A stretch of DNA of 9,466 nt from positions 1-9,466 of the forward strand of contig JAPLIF010000184.1 in the NCBI GenBank assembly GCA_026389255.1. Direction: 5' to 3'. Numbering within the stretch: the stretch's first letter is position 1; the number at the start of each line of letters is the position of its first letter. The position numbers were made by a program, and so were the translations under genes. Below the pieces are notes generated by a model, which had not been told where the DNA came from, ran no database searches, and saw only the letters and a list, made by a program, of their open reading frames with translations. This document shows positions 1 to 7,482 of this stretch, one piece after another. The DNA comes from Cyanobacteriota bacterium (GTDB lineage: Bacteria > Cyanobacteriota > Cyanobacteriia > PCC-6307 > Cyanobiaceae).

Positions 1-538
1 GCACCAGGGCTAGGGCCTGGGCCAATCCCACCAGCAGTCCATCGCGGGGTTGGACATCGGTCAGAGTCCGGCGCCGGGATCCGACCAGCTCGGCGAGGGC
101 CAACAGCAGGGCCATGACGATGGATACGACTCCGATGGAAGTGAGGCTGCGCAGGGGCGAATGGTCGTAATCGGGCACCAATTTCTTGAGGGCCAGTCCC
201 GCGATCAGGATCGGGATGGTGCCCAGGGCGATCGCCATCCCCAGGCGGGCCGATGGCTCGCGCCACTGGCCATTCCCAAACGCCCGACCCATGGCACGGA
301 TCACATCCGCCAGGTCCTGGCGGAAATAAGCGATGACAGCGGCGATGCTGCCTAATTGGATGACAGCGGTGTAGGCCACCCCTGGATCACCCCAACCCAA
401 CAGCACCGGCACCACCTTGAGATGGGCAGTACTACTGATGGGTAGAAACTCCGTCAAGCCCTGAACCACCCCCAGGACCATGGCGTGCCAACACTCCTGC
501 AGCAGCGGCAAGGCCTCGGCGGGAGAAGAAGCAGACAT
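1..538 (-). CDS. uppP: Undecaprenyl-diphosphate phosphatase UppP (BacA family), C-terminal part outside the window
   Basis: This integral membrane enzyme removes a phosphate from undecaprenyl diphosphate, recycling the lipid carrier used for peptidoglycan and other envelope polymers. Translating the reverse strand from the ATG at 538 gives 179 residues before the window ends; the family is usually near 270, so about one third is missing. The N-terminal family signature is clear: QGLTEFLPISSTAHL at residues 26-40, containing the (E/Q)xxxE motif (Gln26, Glu30) and the conserved Ser and His. A hydrophobic stretch with IQLGSIAAVIAYF follows. The last visible residues, GLAQALALV, lead directly into where the family has its second motif, PGxSRSG, just beyond the edge. 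I see no Shine-Dalgarno sequence before the ATG. The gene is divergent from the DUF3120 gene across about 108 bases. Confidence 0.93.
   Translation of the reverse strand, partial: MSASSPAEALPLLQECWHAMVLGVVQGLTEFLPISSTAHLKVVPVLLGWGDPGVAYTAVIQLGSIAAVIAYFRQDLADVIRAMGRAFGNGQWREPSARLGMAIALGTIPILIAGLALKKLVPDYDHSPLRSLTSIGVVSIVMALLLALAELVGSRRRTLTDVQPRDGLLVGLAQALALV
228..235. repeat. HIP1 octamer
   Basis: GCGATCGC, the highly iterated palindrome common in cyanobacterial genomes, here within uppP. Confidence 0.7.
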
Positions 539-646
539 GCGCCACGGGGAAAGGAATCGGCCTGACCCTATGGCGTCAAAGGGCACCGCGCCAGCCCCCC
601 TCGACACCCTGCCCCTTAACCTTGGACATCTTTCTTCATAACCCGG

Positions 647-1372
647 GTGATCGGTGCTTCAGCCCATCCCTCCAGGGGTGCTCCTCCTGTCTTCTCTCGT
701 GCCTGGGCTGAGGCGATTCCGGTTGGGCTGATCCTTCCAGGGGTCGCCGCCCTACTGGTGCTTCTGCCCGTGTTTCTGCAGGCCCCATGGGTGCGGGCCT
801 CACCGATGGGGGCGACCCTGTTCACCCCTTGTCTGGTGGTCCTGGGCGTGGTGCTGGAACGCCGCGGCCAGGGCCCCTGGCGTGCCATTGGAGCCCTGCT
901 GGTCGGGTTTGCCGGCAGTTGGCTGGGGGGATCGCTGTTCTGGGGCTGGTGGCGGATCCATCCGCTCTGGCACCTGCCCATCGAGGGCTTCGCCCTCCCC
1001 CTTGCCCTTGGCGGTCTCAGGAGCCGCTGGCGCCTGGCAGGGGCATTCTATTTGGCTTCCTTGCTGGGAACGGCCGCCACCGATGGGGCGATGGCCCTGA
1101 CCGGCGTGATGCACCTGTGGCCCCAGGTGGTATCGGCGCCCCTCAGCGAGGCCGGGGTGCTCCTCCAGCAGGCGGGGGAGGCGGTGCTCCAGCCCATGGG
1201 CCTGGGTCTGATCGGCCTGATCGGGCTTGTCCTGTTGGCCGTTTGTTACTGGCTCTGGCCTCAAGGGGCGGCAGGTCGGGTGGCTGCAGCAACCCTGGCC
1301 ACCACCCTGGCCGTCGACGGGATCTTCCTGATGGCCGCGTTAGTGGCCCCTGGGCTGAGCGGCCTGATCTGA
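647..1372 (+). CDS. DUF3120 family membrane protein, function unknown
   Basis: The protein has 241 residues and is very hydrophobic, with about six or seven likely membrane segments, for example around residues 26-48, 55-70, 78-100, 130-150, 185-205 and 214-235. The segment PVFLQAPWVR near residue 40 resembles the start of the DUF3120 family, which I know only as a conserved cyanobacterial family without an assigned role. The GTG at 647 is the only usual start codon between the upstream in-frame stop (617) and the conserved region. No Shine-Dalgarno sequence precedes it, so the start is uncertain. The gene is divergent from uppP and lies 130 bases upstream of psbU, which has its own ribosome binding site, so it is probably transcribed alone. 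The family call is from memory and the function is unknown. Confidence 0.75.
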   Translation: MIGASAHPSRGAPPVFSRAWAEAIPVGLILPGVAALLVLLPVFLQAPWVRASPMGATLFTPCLVVLGVVLERRGQGPWRAIGALLVGFAGSWLGGSLFWGWWRIHPLWHLPIEGFALPLALGGLRSRWRLAGAFYLASLLGTAATDGAMALTGVMHLWPQVVSAPLSEAGVLLQQAGEAVLQPMGLGLIGLIGLVLLAVCYWLWPQGAAGRVAAATLATTLAVDGIFLMAALVAPGLSGLI

Positions 1373-1439
1373 AGAACTGCAAAAGACGGGGATCCGTCCT
1401 GGGGGTTGATCCGGCAAGCTCTGTAGCGTTGTGGGTAGA

Positions 1440-1463
1440 TCGGTCCTTCCGGGATTCGGTCCT
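1440..1463 (+). repeat. Short direct repeat upstream of psbU
   Basis: TCGGTCCT occurs at 1440-1447 and again at 1456-1463, a 16-base period, in the probable 5' leader or promoter region of psbU. It could be a regulatory half-site pair or chance. Confidence 0.3.
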
Positions 1464-1487
1464 GTCCACTTTCCCTTCACCCTTTTC

Positions 1488-1493
1488 AAGGAG
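1488..1493 (+). promoter_or_regulatory. Ribosome binding site of psbU
   Basis: AAGGAG lies 9 bases before the ATG at 1503 and 6 bases before an adjacent in-frame GTG at 1500. It is the strongest Shine-Dalgarno sequence in the window, fitting an abundant photosynthetic protein. Confidence 0.8.
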
Positions 1494-1502
1494 TCTGTCG
1501 TG

Positions 1503-1880
1503 ATGAAACGACTGCTTGCCTGGCTCATGAGCGGCGTCGTGCTCGCCGGCCTGCTCGTTACCCTGCTGCTGCCCCAACCGGCCCTAGCCCTCGAACGACG
1601 CAATGTCGCCGATGACAAGATCGCCGAGTCCGCCGGCAAGGTGGATCTCAACAATTCATCGGTGCGCCGCTTCCAGCAGTACCCCGGCATGTATCCGACC
1701 CTGGCCGGAAAAATCGTGCTTGGCGGCCCTTACCAGAATGTTGATGATGTTCTGAAACTTGATCTGACCGCCCGTCAGAAAGAATTATTTGAAAAGTACA
1801 AGACCAACTTCACCGTTACCGATCCGTCGATTGCCCTCAACGAAGGCTTTGACCGCATCAACGACGGCGTTTATCGCTGA
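1503..1880 (+). CDS. psbU: Photosystem II extrinsic protein PsbU (12 kDa)
   Basis: PsbU is a lumenal extrinsic subunit of cyanobacterial photosystem II that stabilises the oxygen-evolving Mn cluster together with PsbO and PsbV. The 125-residue precursor starts MKRLLAWLMSG and has a signal peptide (two basic residues, hydrophobic core at 8-23, cleavage probably after ALA at 27-29). That leaves a mature protein of about 96 residues, the usual size. Family hallmarks are KVDLNNSSVRRFQQYPGMYP, GKIVLGGPY and the C-terminal ALNEGFDRINDGVYR; the fold is a helix-hairpin-helix-like domain. The ATG at 1503 is preferred, but GTG at 1500 is directly adjacent in frame and would add one residue. Parts of the gene are richer in A and T than its surroundings (22 of 60 bases are G or C at 1741-1800), as often seen in highly expressed genes of GC-rich cyanobacteria. 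It appears monocistronic, with its own terminator. Confidence 0.96.
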   Translation: MKRLLAWLMSGVVLAGLLVTLLLPQPALALERRNVADDKIAESAGKVDLNNSSVRRFQQYPGMYPTLAGKIVLGGPYQNVDDVLKLDLTARQKELFEKYKTNFTVTDPSIALNEGFDRINDGVYR

Positions 1881-1921
1881 TCAGCGCCTCCCATACGGGT
1901 CCATGGGGGCCCCTTCCAACC

Positions 1922-1950
1922 ACCGCCGAGTCTTCTACGGCGGTTTTTTT
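1922..1950 (+). terminator. Rho-independent terminator of psbU
   Basis: ACCGCCG at 1922-1928 pairs with CGGCGGT at 1938-1944 around a 9-base loop. A run of seven T ends at 1950 (the first T closes the stem). It begins 42 bases after the psbU stop and is the only textbook intrinsic terminator in the window. Confidence 0.92.
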
Positions 1951-1978
1951 GTCGGTCGTGGAGGAGCCTGATTGCAGT

Positions 1979-1999
1979 CCTGGCACGGCAGGCGCCAGG
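1979..1999. repeat. Inverted repeat upstream of nadB
   Basis: CCTGGC at 1979-1984 and GCCAGG at 1994-1999 are perfect 6-base arms with a 9-base spacer, 35 bases before the nadB start. There is no T-run, so it is not an intrinsic terminator. It could be an operator or an mRNA leader hairpin, or chance in GC-rich DNA. Confidence 0.3.
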
Positions 2000-2034
2000 C
2001 GTTCCCATAGGCTCGCCATCAGCAAGGCCCTGCG

Positions 2035-3729
2035 ATGGCATCCTCCCTGGCGGACCAATGGGATGTGGTGGTCGTCGGCAGCGGCGCCGCCGGTCTGATG
2101 ACTTGCCTGGAATTGCCGGCTGAATTGCGCGTTCTGCTGCTCAGCAAACACGACAGCCCCCCGTCAGCGAGCCGCTGGGCCCAGGGGGGCATCGCCGCCG
2201 TGACCCGCTCCGACGACAGCCTGGACAGCCACATCGCCGACACCTTGAAGGCGGGAGCTGGCCTCTGTGATCCAGCGGCGGTGACTGTGCTGGTTCGCGA
2301 AGCCCCGGCCTGCGTCGAGCGCTTGCTGGAGCTGGGAATGGCCTTCGACCGGGAGGGCTCGACTCTGAGCACCACCCTGGAGGCCGCCCACAGCCACCGC
2401 CGGGTCCTCCATGCCCAGGACCGCACCGGCGGAGCTCTGGTGGATGCCCTGGAGCGGGAAATCCTGAACCGCCCGCTCCTGATCCAGGCCAAAGGGGTGC
2501 CCGCCCTCCAGCTCTGGATGGAGAACGGCCACTGCGTTGGTCTGCAGGTGCTGGAAGGCCAACGGTTGCGCTGGTTGCGGGCCGGGGCCGTAGTGATGGC
2601 CAGCGGTGGCGGCGGACACCTCTTTTCCCACACCACCAACCCGACCCAGTCCAGTGGCGATGGCGTCGCCATGGCCTGGAGCGCCGGGGCCCGGGTCCGC
2701 GATCTGGAATTCGTGCAATTCCATCCCACCGCCCTGATGTTGGCAGGGGCCCCCCATTTTTTGATCAGTGAAGCCGTGCGGGGTGAAGGGGCCCTGCTAT
2801 GTGAAAGCGACGGCCGCAGCCCCGTGGCCCATCTGGCGGGGGGCCCCCTGGCCCCCCGGGACCAGGTGAGCCGCGCCCTGGCCCGGCGCATGCAGACCCT
2901 GGGGGTTGAACATCTCTGGCTGGACCTCCGTCCCGTCGGCCAGGAACGCCTGGAAAAACAGTTTCCAACCATCCTGGGCCGCTGCCGGGAGCTGGGGCTG
3001 GAGCCCACCACCGCGCCGATTCCCGTGGCTCCGGCCGCCCACTACTGGATGGGCGGCATCAGCACCGACCTGCAGGCCGCCAGCAGTGTTCCTGGCCTCT
3101 ATGCCGTGGGGGAAGTGGCGTGTACGGGGGTGCATGGGGCCAACCGGCTGGCCAGCAATTCCCTGATGGAATGCCTCGTCTTTGCCCGCAGGCTGGTGGC
3201 CGGCTTGCAGCTGGAACCCTTACCGACCCAGACCGTCCCCAGCACCTACCCCGGACCGGCCCCAGAAGAGACCGCCACAGCGAACCCCCAGGCGATCCAG
3301 GCCCAGATCGCCGACCTGCGCAAGCTCTGCTGGCAGGTGGCGGGGGTGGAGCGGCAGGGTCACGCCCTTAGCATCGGCTGGCACGAAGTGCGGCGACGCC
3401 GTCAGTTGTGTGAGGCCAACCGCCTACTGGGACGGGCCCATGGCCAACCCCCTGGCCTGGCCCTACAGCTTGAGCCCGGCCAGCGGGAACCGTTGCTGGC
3501 CGTTCAGGATCTGCGGCAGAGGTTGGTGCTGGCCGAACTGTTGTGTGAGGCAGCCCTGTTCCGTAATGAGAGCCGTGGGGGGCATTTCCGTGAGGATGCC
3601 CCCGCCCCCCAATCCTTTTGGCAACGGCACAGCGTTCAGGAGCGGGGGCGGGGAATCGCCACCAGCGCGATCCTGGGCCTGCCTGGGGAAGGGGGGACTC
3701 GGGGGCTGGCTGCTGAGACTGGGGGCTGA
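2035..3729 (+). CDS. nadB: L-aspartate oxidase NadB
   Basis: NadB is a flavoenzyme that oxidises L-aspartate to iminoaspartate, which quinolinate synthase NadA condenses with dihydroxyacetone phosphate in de novo NAD synthesis. The protein has 564 residues, near the usual 530-560. Visible features are the FAD dinucleotide-binding motif GSGAAG (15-20); SRWAQGGIAA (46-55), typical of the succinate dehydrogenase/fumarate reductase flavoprotein superfamily; HSHRRVLHAQDRTG (119-132); EFVQFHPTAL (225-234); HYWMGGI (336-342); the FAD-binding GEVACTGVHGANRLASNSL (359-377); and the C-terminal helical domain ending in ESRGGHFRED. The succinate dehydrogenase homologue is excluded by length and by the NadB-like C-terminus. 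The ATG at 2035 has only a weak AAGG upstream. No other nad gene is nearby. It ends 7 bases before the convergent VKOR gene. Confidence 0.95.
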   Translation: MASSLADQWDVVVVGSGAAGLMTCLELPAELRVLLLSKHDSPPSASRWAQGGIAAVTRSDDSLDSHIADTLKAGAGLCDPAAVTVLVREAPACVERLLELGMAFDREGSTLSTTLEAAHSHRRVLHAQDRTGGALVDALEREILNRPLLIQAKGVPALQLWMENGHCVGLQVLEGQRLRWLRAGAVVMASGGGGHLFSHTTNPTQSSGDGVAMAWSAGARVRDLEFVQFHPTALMLAGAPHFLISEAVRGEGALLCESDGRSPVAHLAGGPLAPRDQVSRALARRMQTLGVEHLWLDLRPVGQERLEKQFPTILGRCRELGLEPTTAPIPVAPAAHYWMGGISTDLQAASSVPGLYAVGEVACTGVHGANRLASNSLMECLVFARRLVAGLQLEPLPTQTVPSTYPGPAPEETATANPQAIQAQIADLRKLCWQVAGVERQGHALSIGWHEVRRRRQLCEANRLLGRAHGQPPGLALQLEPGQREPLLAVQDLRQRLVLAELLCEAALFRNESRGGHFREDAPAPQSFWQRHSVQERGRGIATSAILGLPGEGGTRGLAAETGG

Positions 3730-3736
3730 AACGAGG

Positions 3737-4601
3737 TCAGAGGCCCGGGGACCCCTTGTAGCCAATCATCTCAGCCAACTTGGCCAGGGGCTTGACGCCG
3801 GAATCGATGCTGCCGTTGATCTCCCAACTCGGGAAAGCCTGGATGTTCTTGGTCGCACAGAGCTTGGCCTGATTGTTGTGACCATCGGGGGCACATTCGA
3901 CCACGTTGAGCTTGGCGGTGGCCTGCTTACCGAAGAGTTCCTTCTGTTCGTGGCAATGGGGACACCAGTAGGCGGTGTACATGACGGCACCCTTCTTGGT
4001 GAGTTGGTCGGCCAGGGCCAGGGCCGTCGGGGAACTTTCGGCGACGACAGGCAGCGGCATGCCCTTGCCGACCACACTGGCGGGCCGATCGGCAGCGGTG
4101 GCCCAGCCGAAGCTCACCACGGCCACCGCCAGGGCCGTCATCACCACCCGAAACAGGAGCTGCCCCCGGTCTTCCCAAGCCCCTCCCACCAGGCTGAGCA
4201 CCATCAAGGTGAGGCTGAGCAGGGCGGACAGCAGACAGAAGGGGCAAAACGCCTGAATCTTGAACACCATCAGGCCCAACAACACCAGGCTGAAGACGGC
4301 CATGGCCGTGGTGAGCAACGCCAGACCCCACCAGCTGCGGGTGTTGAGTTCGCCCCGGGCCTCACCGGGCAGCACCAGCGGAATCACCGCCATCAACAGG
4401 ACGGCCAGATAGTCCAGGCAAGATCGGCCCCAAAATCCCCCAGCGCTTGAGGGTGATGACGCCGGTGTCGATGGCCCCAACCGTGGCCAGCACGGCCATG
4501 GCGACCCGCAGCCAGCGACGGGAGGGCTCGGGGCGTCGCCGCTCATTGAGGCGACTGGCCAGGCTGCTTGAAGTCACGGGCAAGCAAGGAAGGGAGTCCA
4601 T
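3737..4601 (-). pseudogene. VKOR-thioredoxin fusion (disulfide-forming oxidoreductase), broken by an internal deletion with frameshift
   Basis: Intact cyanobacterial VKOR proteins oxidise a fused thioredoxin-like domain and pass electrons to quinone, making disulfides in exported proteins. Here the N-terminal part reads from ATG 4601 (79 codons to a stop at 4362): RRRPEPSRRWLRVAMAVLAT, then the first membrane segment and TLKRWGILGPI (residue 60). After that the frame is nonsense. The rest of the protein continues one frame over from about 4420 as LDYLAVLLMAVIPLVLPGE, with the membrane active site CPFC, two more membrane segments, and a thioredoxin-like domain with AYWCPHC, ending at 3737. About 30 residues are absent between the halves: the loop with the first cysteine pair and the start of the second membrane segment. 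The net loss is 3n+2 bases. Downstream coding is well preserved, so the lesion is recent, or it is a sequencing or assembly error. An alternative N-terminal ATG lies at 4622. Confidence 0.82.
4405..4424 (-). other. Deletion/frameshift junction within the VKOR gene
   Basis: On the minus strand, frame A is recognisable up to the ATC codon at 4424-4422 (Gly-Pro-Ile). Frame B is recognisable from the TGC at 4420-4418 or the TAT at 4411-4409 (Tyr-Leu-Ala-Val-Leu). Both the coding frame and the expected intervening sequence change here. Confidence 0.75.
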
Positions 4602-4658
4602 TCTCGCAGCCCCTGATTCCATAGGGTGGGATTCATCAGCGCCTCCCGTATTCCCCCC

Positions 4659-6104
4659 ATGGCCCCTGGCCCCATCCCCCCCACCGTGGCACCCAACGTC
4701 AGCGGCACTGACAGCGGTACCGCTGACCTTCAAAAACCCACCGTGGCCTTTGCCCACCTGGGTTGTGAGAAAAATCGTGTCGATACCGAACACATGCTCG
4801 GCCTGTTGGCGGAGGCGGGCTATGGCGTCAGCGCCGATGAAAGCGAAGCCAACCTGGTGGTGGTGAACACCTGCAGCTTCATCCAGGAGGCGCGGGAAGA
4901 ATCAGTACGTACTTTGGTTGAACTGGCCGAACAGGGCAAGGAGCTGATCATCTCGGGCTGCCTGGCCCAACATTTTCAGCAGGAGCTGCTCGACTCCCTG
5001 CCGGAGGCCCGGGCCATCGTGGGGACCGGCGATTATCAACACATTGTCAGCGTCCTGGAGCGAGTCCAGGCCGGGGAACGGGTCAACCAGGTGAGTGCGG
5101 TGCCCACCTTTGTGGCCGACGAACACCTGCCCCGGTACCGCACCACCAGCGAAGCGGTGGCCTATCTCAAAGTGGCCGAAGGCTGCGACTACCGCTGCGC
5201 GTTCTGCATCATTCCCAAGTTGCGGGGCGACCAACGGTCGAGGCCGATCGAATCGATCGTCGCCGAGGCCCAGCAATTGGCCGCCCAGGGGGTGCAGGAG
5301 CTGATCCTGATCAGCCAGATCACCACCAACTACGGACTCGACCTCTACGGCCGCCCCCGCCTCGCCGATCTGCTGCGGGCCCTGGGGGAGGTCGAAATCC
5401 CCTGGATCCGGGTCCATTACGCCTATCCCACCGGATTGACCCCCGAGGTGTTGGCGGCCTTCAAGGAGGTGCCCAACGTGCTGCCCTATCTGGATCTGCC
5501 GCTGCAACACAGCCACCCCGATGTGCTGCGGGCCATGAATCGCCCCTGGCAGGTGGAGGTCACCGATGGACTGCTGCGTCGCATCCGCGACCAGCTCCCC
5601 GAGGCGGTGCTGCGCACCACCTTCATCGTCGGCTTCCCGGGTGAAACCGAAGCCCACTTCCAACATCTGTTGAACTTCGTGGCCGAACAACGCTTCGACC
5701 ATGTGGGGGTCTTTCCCTTCTCGCCGGAGGAGGGCACCGCGGCGGCGTCCCTGGCCGATCCGGTCGCAGCCGAGGTGGCCCTGGACCGCAAAGACCGGCT
5801 GATGGCCCTGCAGCAACCGATTGCCGCCGACCGCAACGGGGCCTGGGTGGGTCGCATCGTGGATGTGTTGATCGAGCAGGAACACCCCGGCAGCGGCGCC
5901 ATGATCGGGCGCTGCGCCCGCTTCGCCCCGGAAGTGGACGGGGAGGTGCGGGTGCGTCCTGGTGTGGGGGGCCTTAGCGCCGCACCGGGGACCATGGTGA
6001 CGGTACGGATCACCGGCGCGTCCCCCTATGACCTGGAGGGCGAAGTCGTCGGAGCAAGGGCCCTGGTGGAAAGCGTCCAACACAGTCGCCAGGCCTCCGC
6101 TTGA
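4659..6104 (+). CDS. rimO: Ribosomal protein S12 (aspartate) methylthiotransferase RimO
   Basis: RimO is a radical SAM enzyme with two iron-sulfur clusters that adds a methylthio group to a conserved aspartate of ribosomal protein S12. From this start it has 481 residues. The N-terminal UPF0004 domain has cluster cysteines Cys36 ([12 protein letters not shown]), Cys72 (NTCSF) and Cys101 (SGCLAQ); their 36- and 29-residue spacing matches that of E. coli RimO as I recall it. The radical SAM motif CDYRCAFC gives Cys176, Cys180 and Cys183. Further markers are [50 protein letters not shown] and a C-terminal TRAM domain. RimO rather than MiaB is indicated by GCEKNRVD and the overall match to cyanobacterial RimO. 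The start is uncertain: GTG 4626 would add 11 residues, GTG 4686 would shorten it, and none has a good Shine-Dalgarno. The residues before KPTVAF are low-complexity and not conserved. It is divergent from the VKOR gene and overlaps the next gene by 4 bases. Confidence 0.94.
   Translation: MAPGPIPPTVAPNVSGTDSGTADLQKPTVAFAHLGCEKNRVDTEHMLGLLAEAGYGVSADESEANLVVVNTCSFIQEAREESVRTLVELAEQGKELIISGCLAQHFQQELLDSLPEARAIVGTGDYQHIVSVLERVQAGERVNQVSAVPTFVADEHLPRYRTTSEAVAYLKVAEGCDYRCAFCIIPKLRGDQRSRPIESIVAEAQQLAAQGVQELILISQITTNYGLDLYGRPRLADLLRALGEVEIPWIRVHYAYPTGLTPEVLAAFKEVPNVLPYLDLPLQHSHPDVLRAMNRPWQVEVTDGLLRRIRDQLPEAVLRTTFIVGFPGETEAHFQHLLNFVAEQRFDHVGVFPFSPEEGTAAASLADPVAAEVALDRKDRLMALQQPIAADRNGAWVGRIVDVLIEQEHPGSGAMIGRCARFAPEVDGEVRVRPGVGGLSAAPGTMVTVRITGASPYDLEGEVVGARALVESVQHSRQASA
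4698..4727. repeat. Palindrome cluster near the rimO start
   Basis: CAGCGGTACCGCTG at 4712-4725 is a perfect 14-base palindrome, extending to 18 bases (4710-4727) with one mismatched pair. A further copy of the arm, GTCAGCGG, lies at 4698-4705 and is complementary to CCGCTGAC at 4720-4727. It falls in the non-conserved N-terminal codons of rimO, so it may be an operator if the true start is downstream. It may also be a by-product of the encoded repeat Ser-Gly-Thr-Asp / Ser-Gly-Thr-Ala-Asp. Confidence 0.45.
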
Positions 6105-7387
6105 GCCGGCACCCCGCCCCGAACCCCTCTCCGACTGCCATTGCCCAGACCCTGCTAGAGCGCCTGCAACGCCACCAGCGGACCACCTTTCTGGTGGCCT
6201 CGGGGTTGAGCACCGCCGGATCCTTTGCCGGGCTGACCGCCAAGGGCTGGATCCTGATCCAGGGCAGCAGCAATCCCCTGTTGCTGGCCCTGCATTTCGG
6301 GTTACTGGCCCTGCCCAGCCTGCTGTTGAGCGGACCGGCCGGGGTCCTGACCGACCGGATCGGCTGCCAGCCGGTGTTGATCCGGGCCCAATGGGCCCTC
6401 TTTGGCGCGGCCGTGCTGGGAGCCCTGGCCATCCCCTTGCTTGAGGGCCAGAGCCAGGTGGCCCTGCTGCTGCTAAGCACCCTGCTGATGGGCATGGCGA
6501 GCAGCTACGAACTCACGGCCCGCAACAAGTACAGCGCCCTGCTGGTGGACAAGCCCGAGCAACTGGCTCCGTTTCTGGCCAGTTTTTCGGTGGTCTTCAA
6601 CGTGGGCAAGTTGGTGGGTCCGCCGGTGGGGGGCTGGTTACTGGCCCTGGCCGGACCCAGCCTGGCCCTTTTCATCGATGCCCTCACCTATCTGCTGCCC
6701 ATTGCCAGTGTCATGTGGGTGCTGCGTCCCCATCTTGATCAGGAACAACGCAGTGCCCCGGGGCGCACGGCCTCGCTGGCGGCCGCCTGGCGGAGTTGTG
6801 GATCCACCCTGCGCCATGTGTTGCGATTCACCGGATTGGCCTGCCTGGTGGGCTTTTTCCATCCGGGGTTAGCGCCCTTGATCGCCAGCCGGGTGGTGGG
6901 ACCATCGCCCCAGGCCCTCGGCTTGTTCACCAGTGTGCTGGCGGCGGGAAGCATCGTCGGCGGGGTGGTGCTGCAGCGCAACAGCCAGAGACTGATCGCC
7001 CGGCCCGGCGTTTTGCTGGGGGGCTGCACGGTGCTGACGGCGGTGGCCCAACTGGGCATGGCCTGGATTGCCGACTTTGGGGCCGTGGGCTGGCGGGAGC
7101 CCCTGTCGCTGGCCATGGCGTTTTGGATCGGGGCCGGTACCGCTGGACTCCTGGCAGGTACCAACCTGATCGGTCAGATGGGCGCACCCATGGCTCTGAG
7201 GGGGCGCATGGCCGGACTCGGCCAGATTGCCTTCCTAGGGGGCGGTGGGCTGAGCGGTTTGCTGGCGGCCACCCTGGTGGCCGCCCAAGGGCTGACGGCC
7301 ACCTTTACGGTCCTTGGCCTGGCCGGTCTGGCCGTGGGAATCGTGGAATTGGCTAGCCGCTGGAAACTGGAGCTCAGATCAGCTTGA
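6101..7387 (+). CDS. Major facilitator superfamily (MFS) transporter, substrate unknown
   Basis: This is a 428-residue inner-membrane protein with about 12 hydrophobic segments. It has the MFS loop 2-3 signature in the form [14 protein letters not shown] (78-91; consensus GxxxDRxGRR/K), so the C-terminal basic residues of the motif are degenerate. Its size and this motif suggest a secondary transporter of the efflux-like MFS_3/EntS type, but the substrate cannot be told from sequence. The TTG start at 6101 overlaps the rimO stop as TTGA, with AGG seven bases upstream, so translation is probably coupled to rimO. No closer usual start would keep the whole first membrane segment and its basic N-terminal region as naturally. 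At the 3' end it overlaps convergent petL by 14 bases, so its transcript is antisense to petL. Confidence 0.88.
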   Translation: MSRHPAPNPSPTAIAQTLLERLQRHQRTTFLVASGLSTAGSFAGLTAKGWILIQGSSNPLLLALHFGLLALPSLLLSGPAGVLTDRIGCQPVLIRAQWALFGAAVLGALAIPLLEGQSQVALLLLSTLLMGMASSYELTARNKYSALLVDKPEQLAPFLASFSVVFNVGKLVGPPVGGWLLALAGPSLALFIDALTYLLPIASVMWVLRPHLDQEQRSAPGRTASLAAAWRSCGSTLRHVLRFTGLACLVGFFHPGLAPLIASRVVGPSPQALGLFTSVLAAGSIVGGVVLQRNSQRLIARPGVLLGGCTVLTAVAQLGMAWIADFGAVGWREPLSLAMAFWIGAGTAGLLAGTNLIGQMGAPMALRGRMAGLGQIAFLGGGGLSGLLAATLVAAQGLTATFTVLGLAGLAVGIVELASRWKLELRSA

Positions 7388-7466
7388 CGCCGCGCAAAAC
7401 CACTGCAGCCAGATAGGCGACAACAAGACCAGCACCCACCATTCCTAGATAAAAAGCCACACCCAT
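7374..7466 (-). CDS. petL: Cytochrome b6f complex subunit PetL (subunit VI)
   Basis: The product is a 30-residue single-span membrane protein beginning MGVAFYLGMV and ending VVLRGVKLI. Its length, one hydrophobic helix and the basic KLI ending match cyanobacterial PetL (the Mastigocladus laminosus subunit is 32 residues and ends KSIKLI, from memory). PetL is a small peripheral helix that stabilises the dimeric b6f complex in the thylakoid membrane. The ATG at 7466 has AGGA at 7477-7474, seven bases upstream, which decides this start. An in-frame ATG at 7490 would add eight residues (MSTTQERP) but lies inside a dyad and has no better binding site. PetG, PetN, PsbX and PsaM were considered and do not match as well. 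The stop lies within the 3' end of the MFS gene on the other strand. Divergent from the radical SAM gene. Confidence 0.75.
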   Translation of the reverse strand: MGVAFYLGMVGAGLVVAYLAAVVLRGVKLI

Positions 7467-7473
7467 GGGTCGT

Positions 7474-7477
7474 TCCT
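7474..7477 (-). promoter_or_regulatory. Ribosome binding site of petL
   Basis: On the minus strand AGGA lies seven bases before the ATG at 7466. It favours the 30-residue form over the 38-residue alternative starting at 7490. Confidence 0.6.
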
Positions 7478-7482
7478 GCGTG

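Noticed and set aside
50..355. Plus-strand open frame at the left edge
   Set aside because: It lies opposite uppP, whose family motifs are unmistakable on the minus strand.
1385..1398. GACGG-GGAT-CCGTC hairpin after the DUF3120 gene as a terminator
   Set aside because: The stem is only 5 bases and no T-run follows, so intrinsic termination is not supported.
2019..3011. 330-codon minus-strand open frame opposite nadB
   Set aside because: It is the antisense shadow of nadB, with an Arg/Ser-rich product without motifs.
3182..4450. 422-codon plus-strand open frame spanning the end of nadB and the VKOR region
   Set aside because: It is out of frame with nadB and antisense to the VKOR gene. Its product is low-complexity, rich in Arg, Pro, His and Gln, as expected of a shadow frame in GC-rich DNA.
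4902..6083. 393-codon minus-strand open frame opposite rimO
   Set aside because: It mirrors the well-supported rimO gene, and its His/Gly/Gln-rich product has no recognisable domain.
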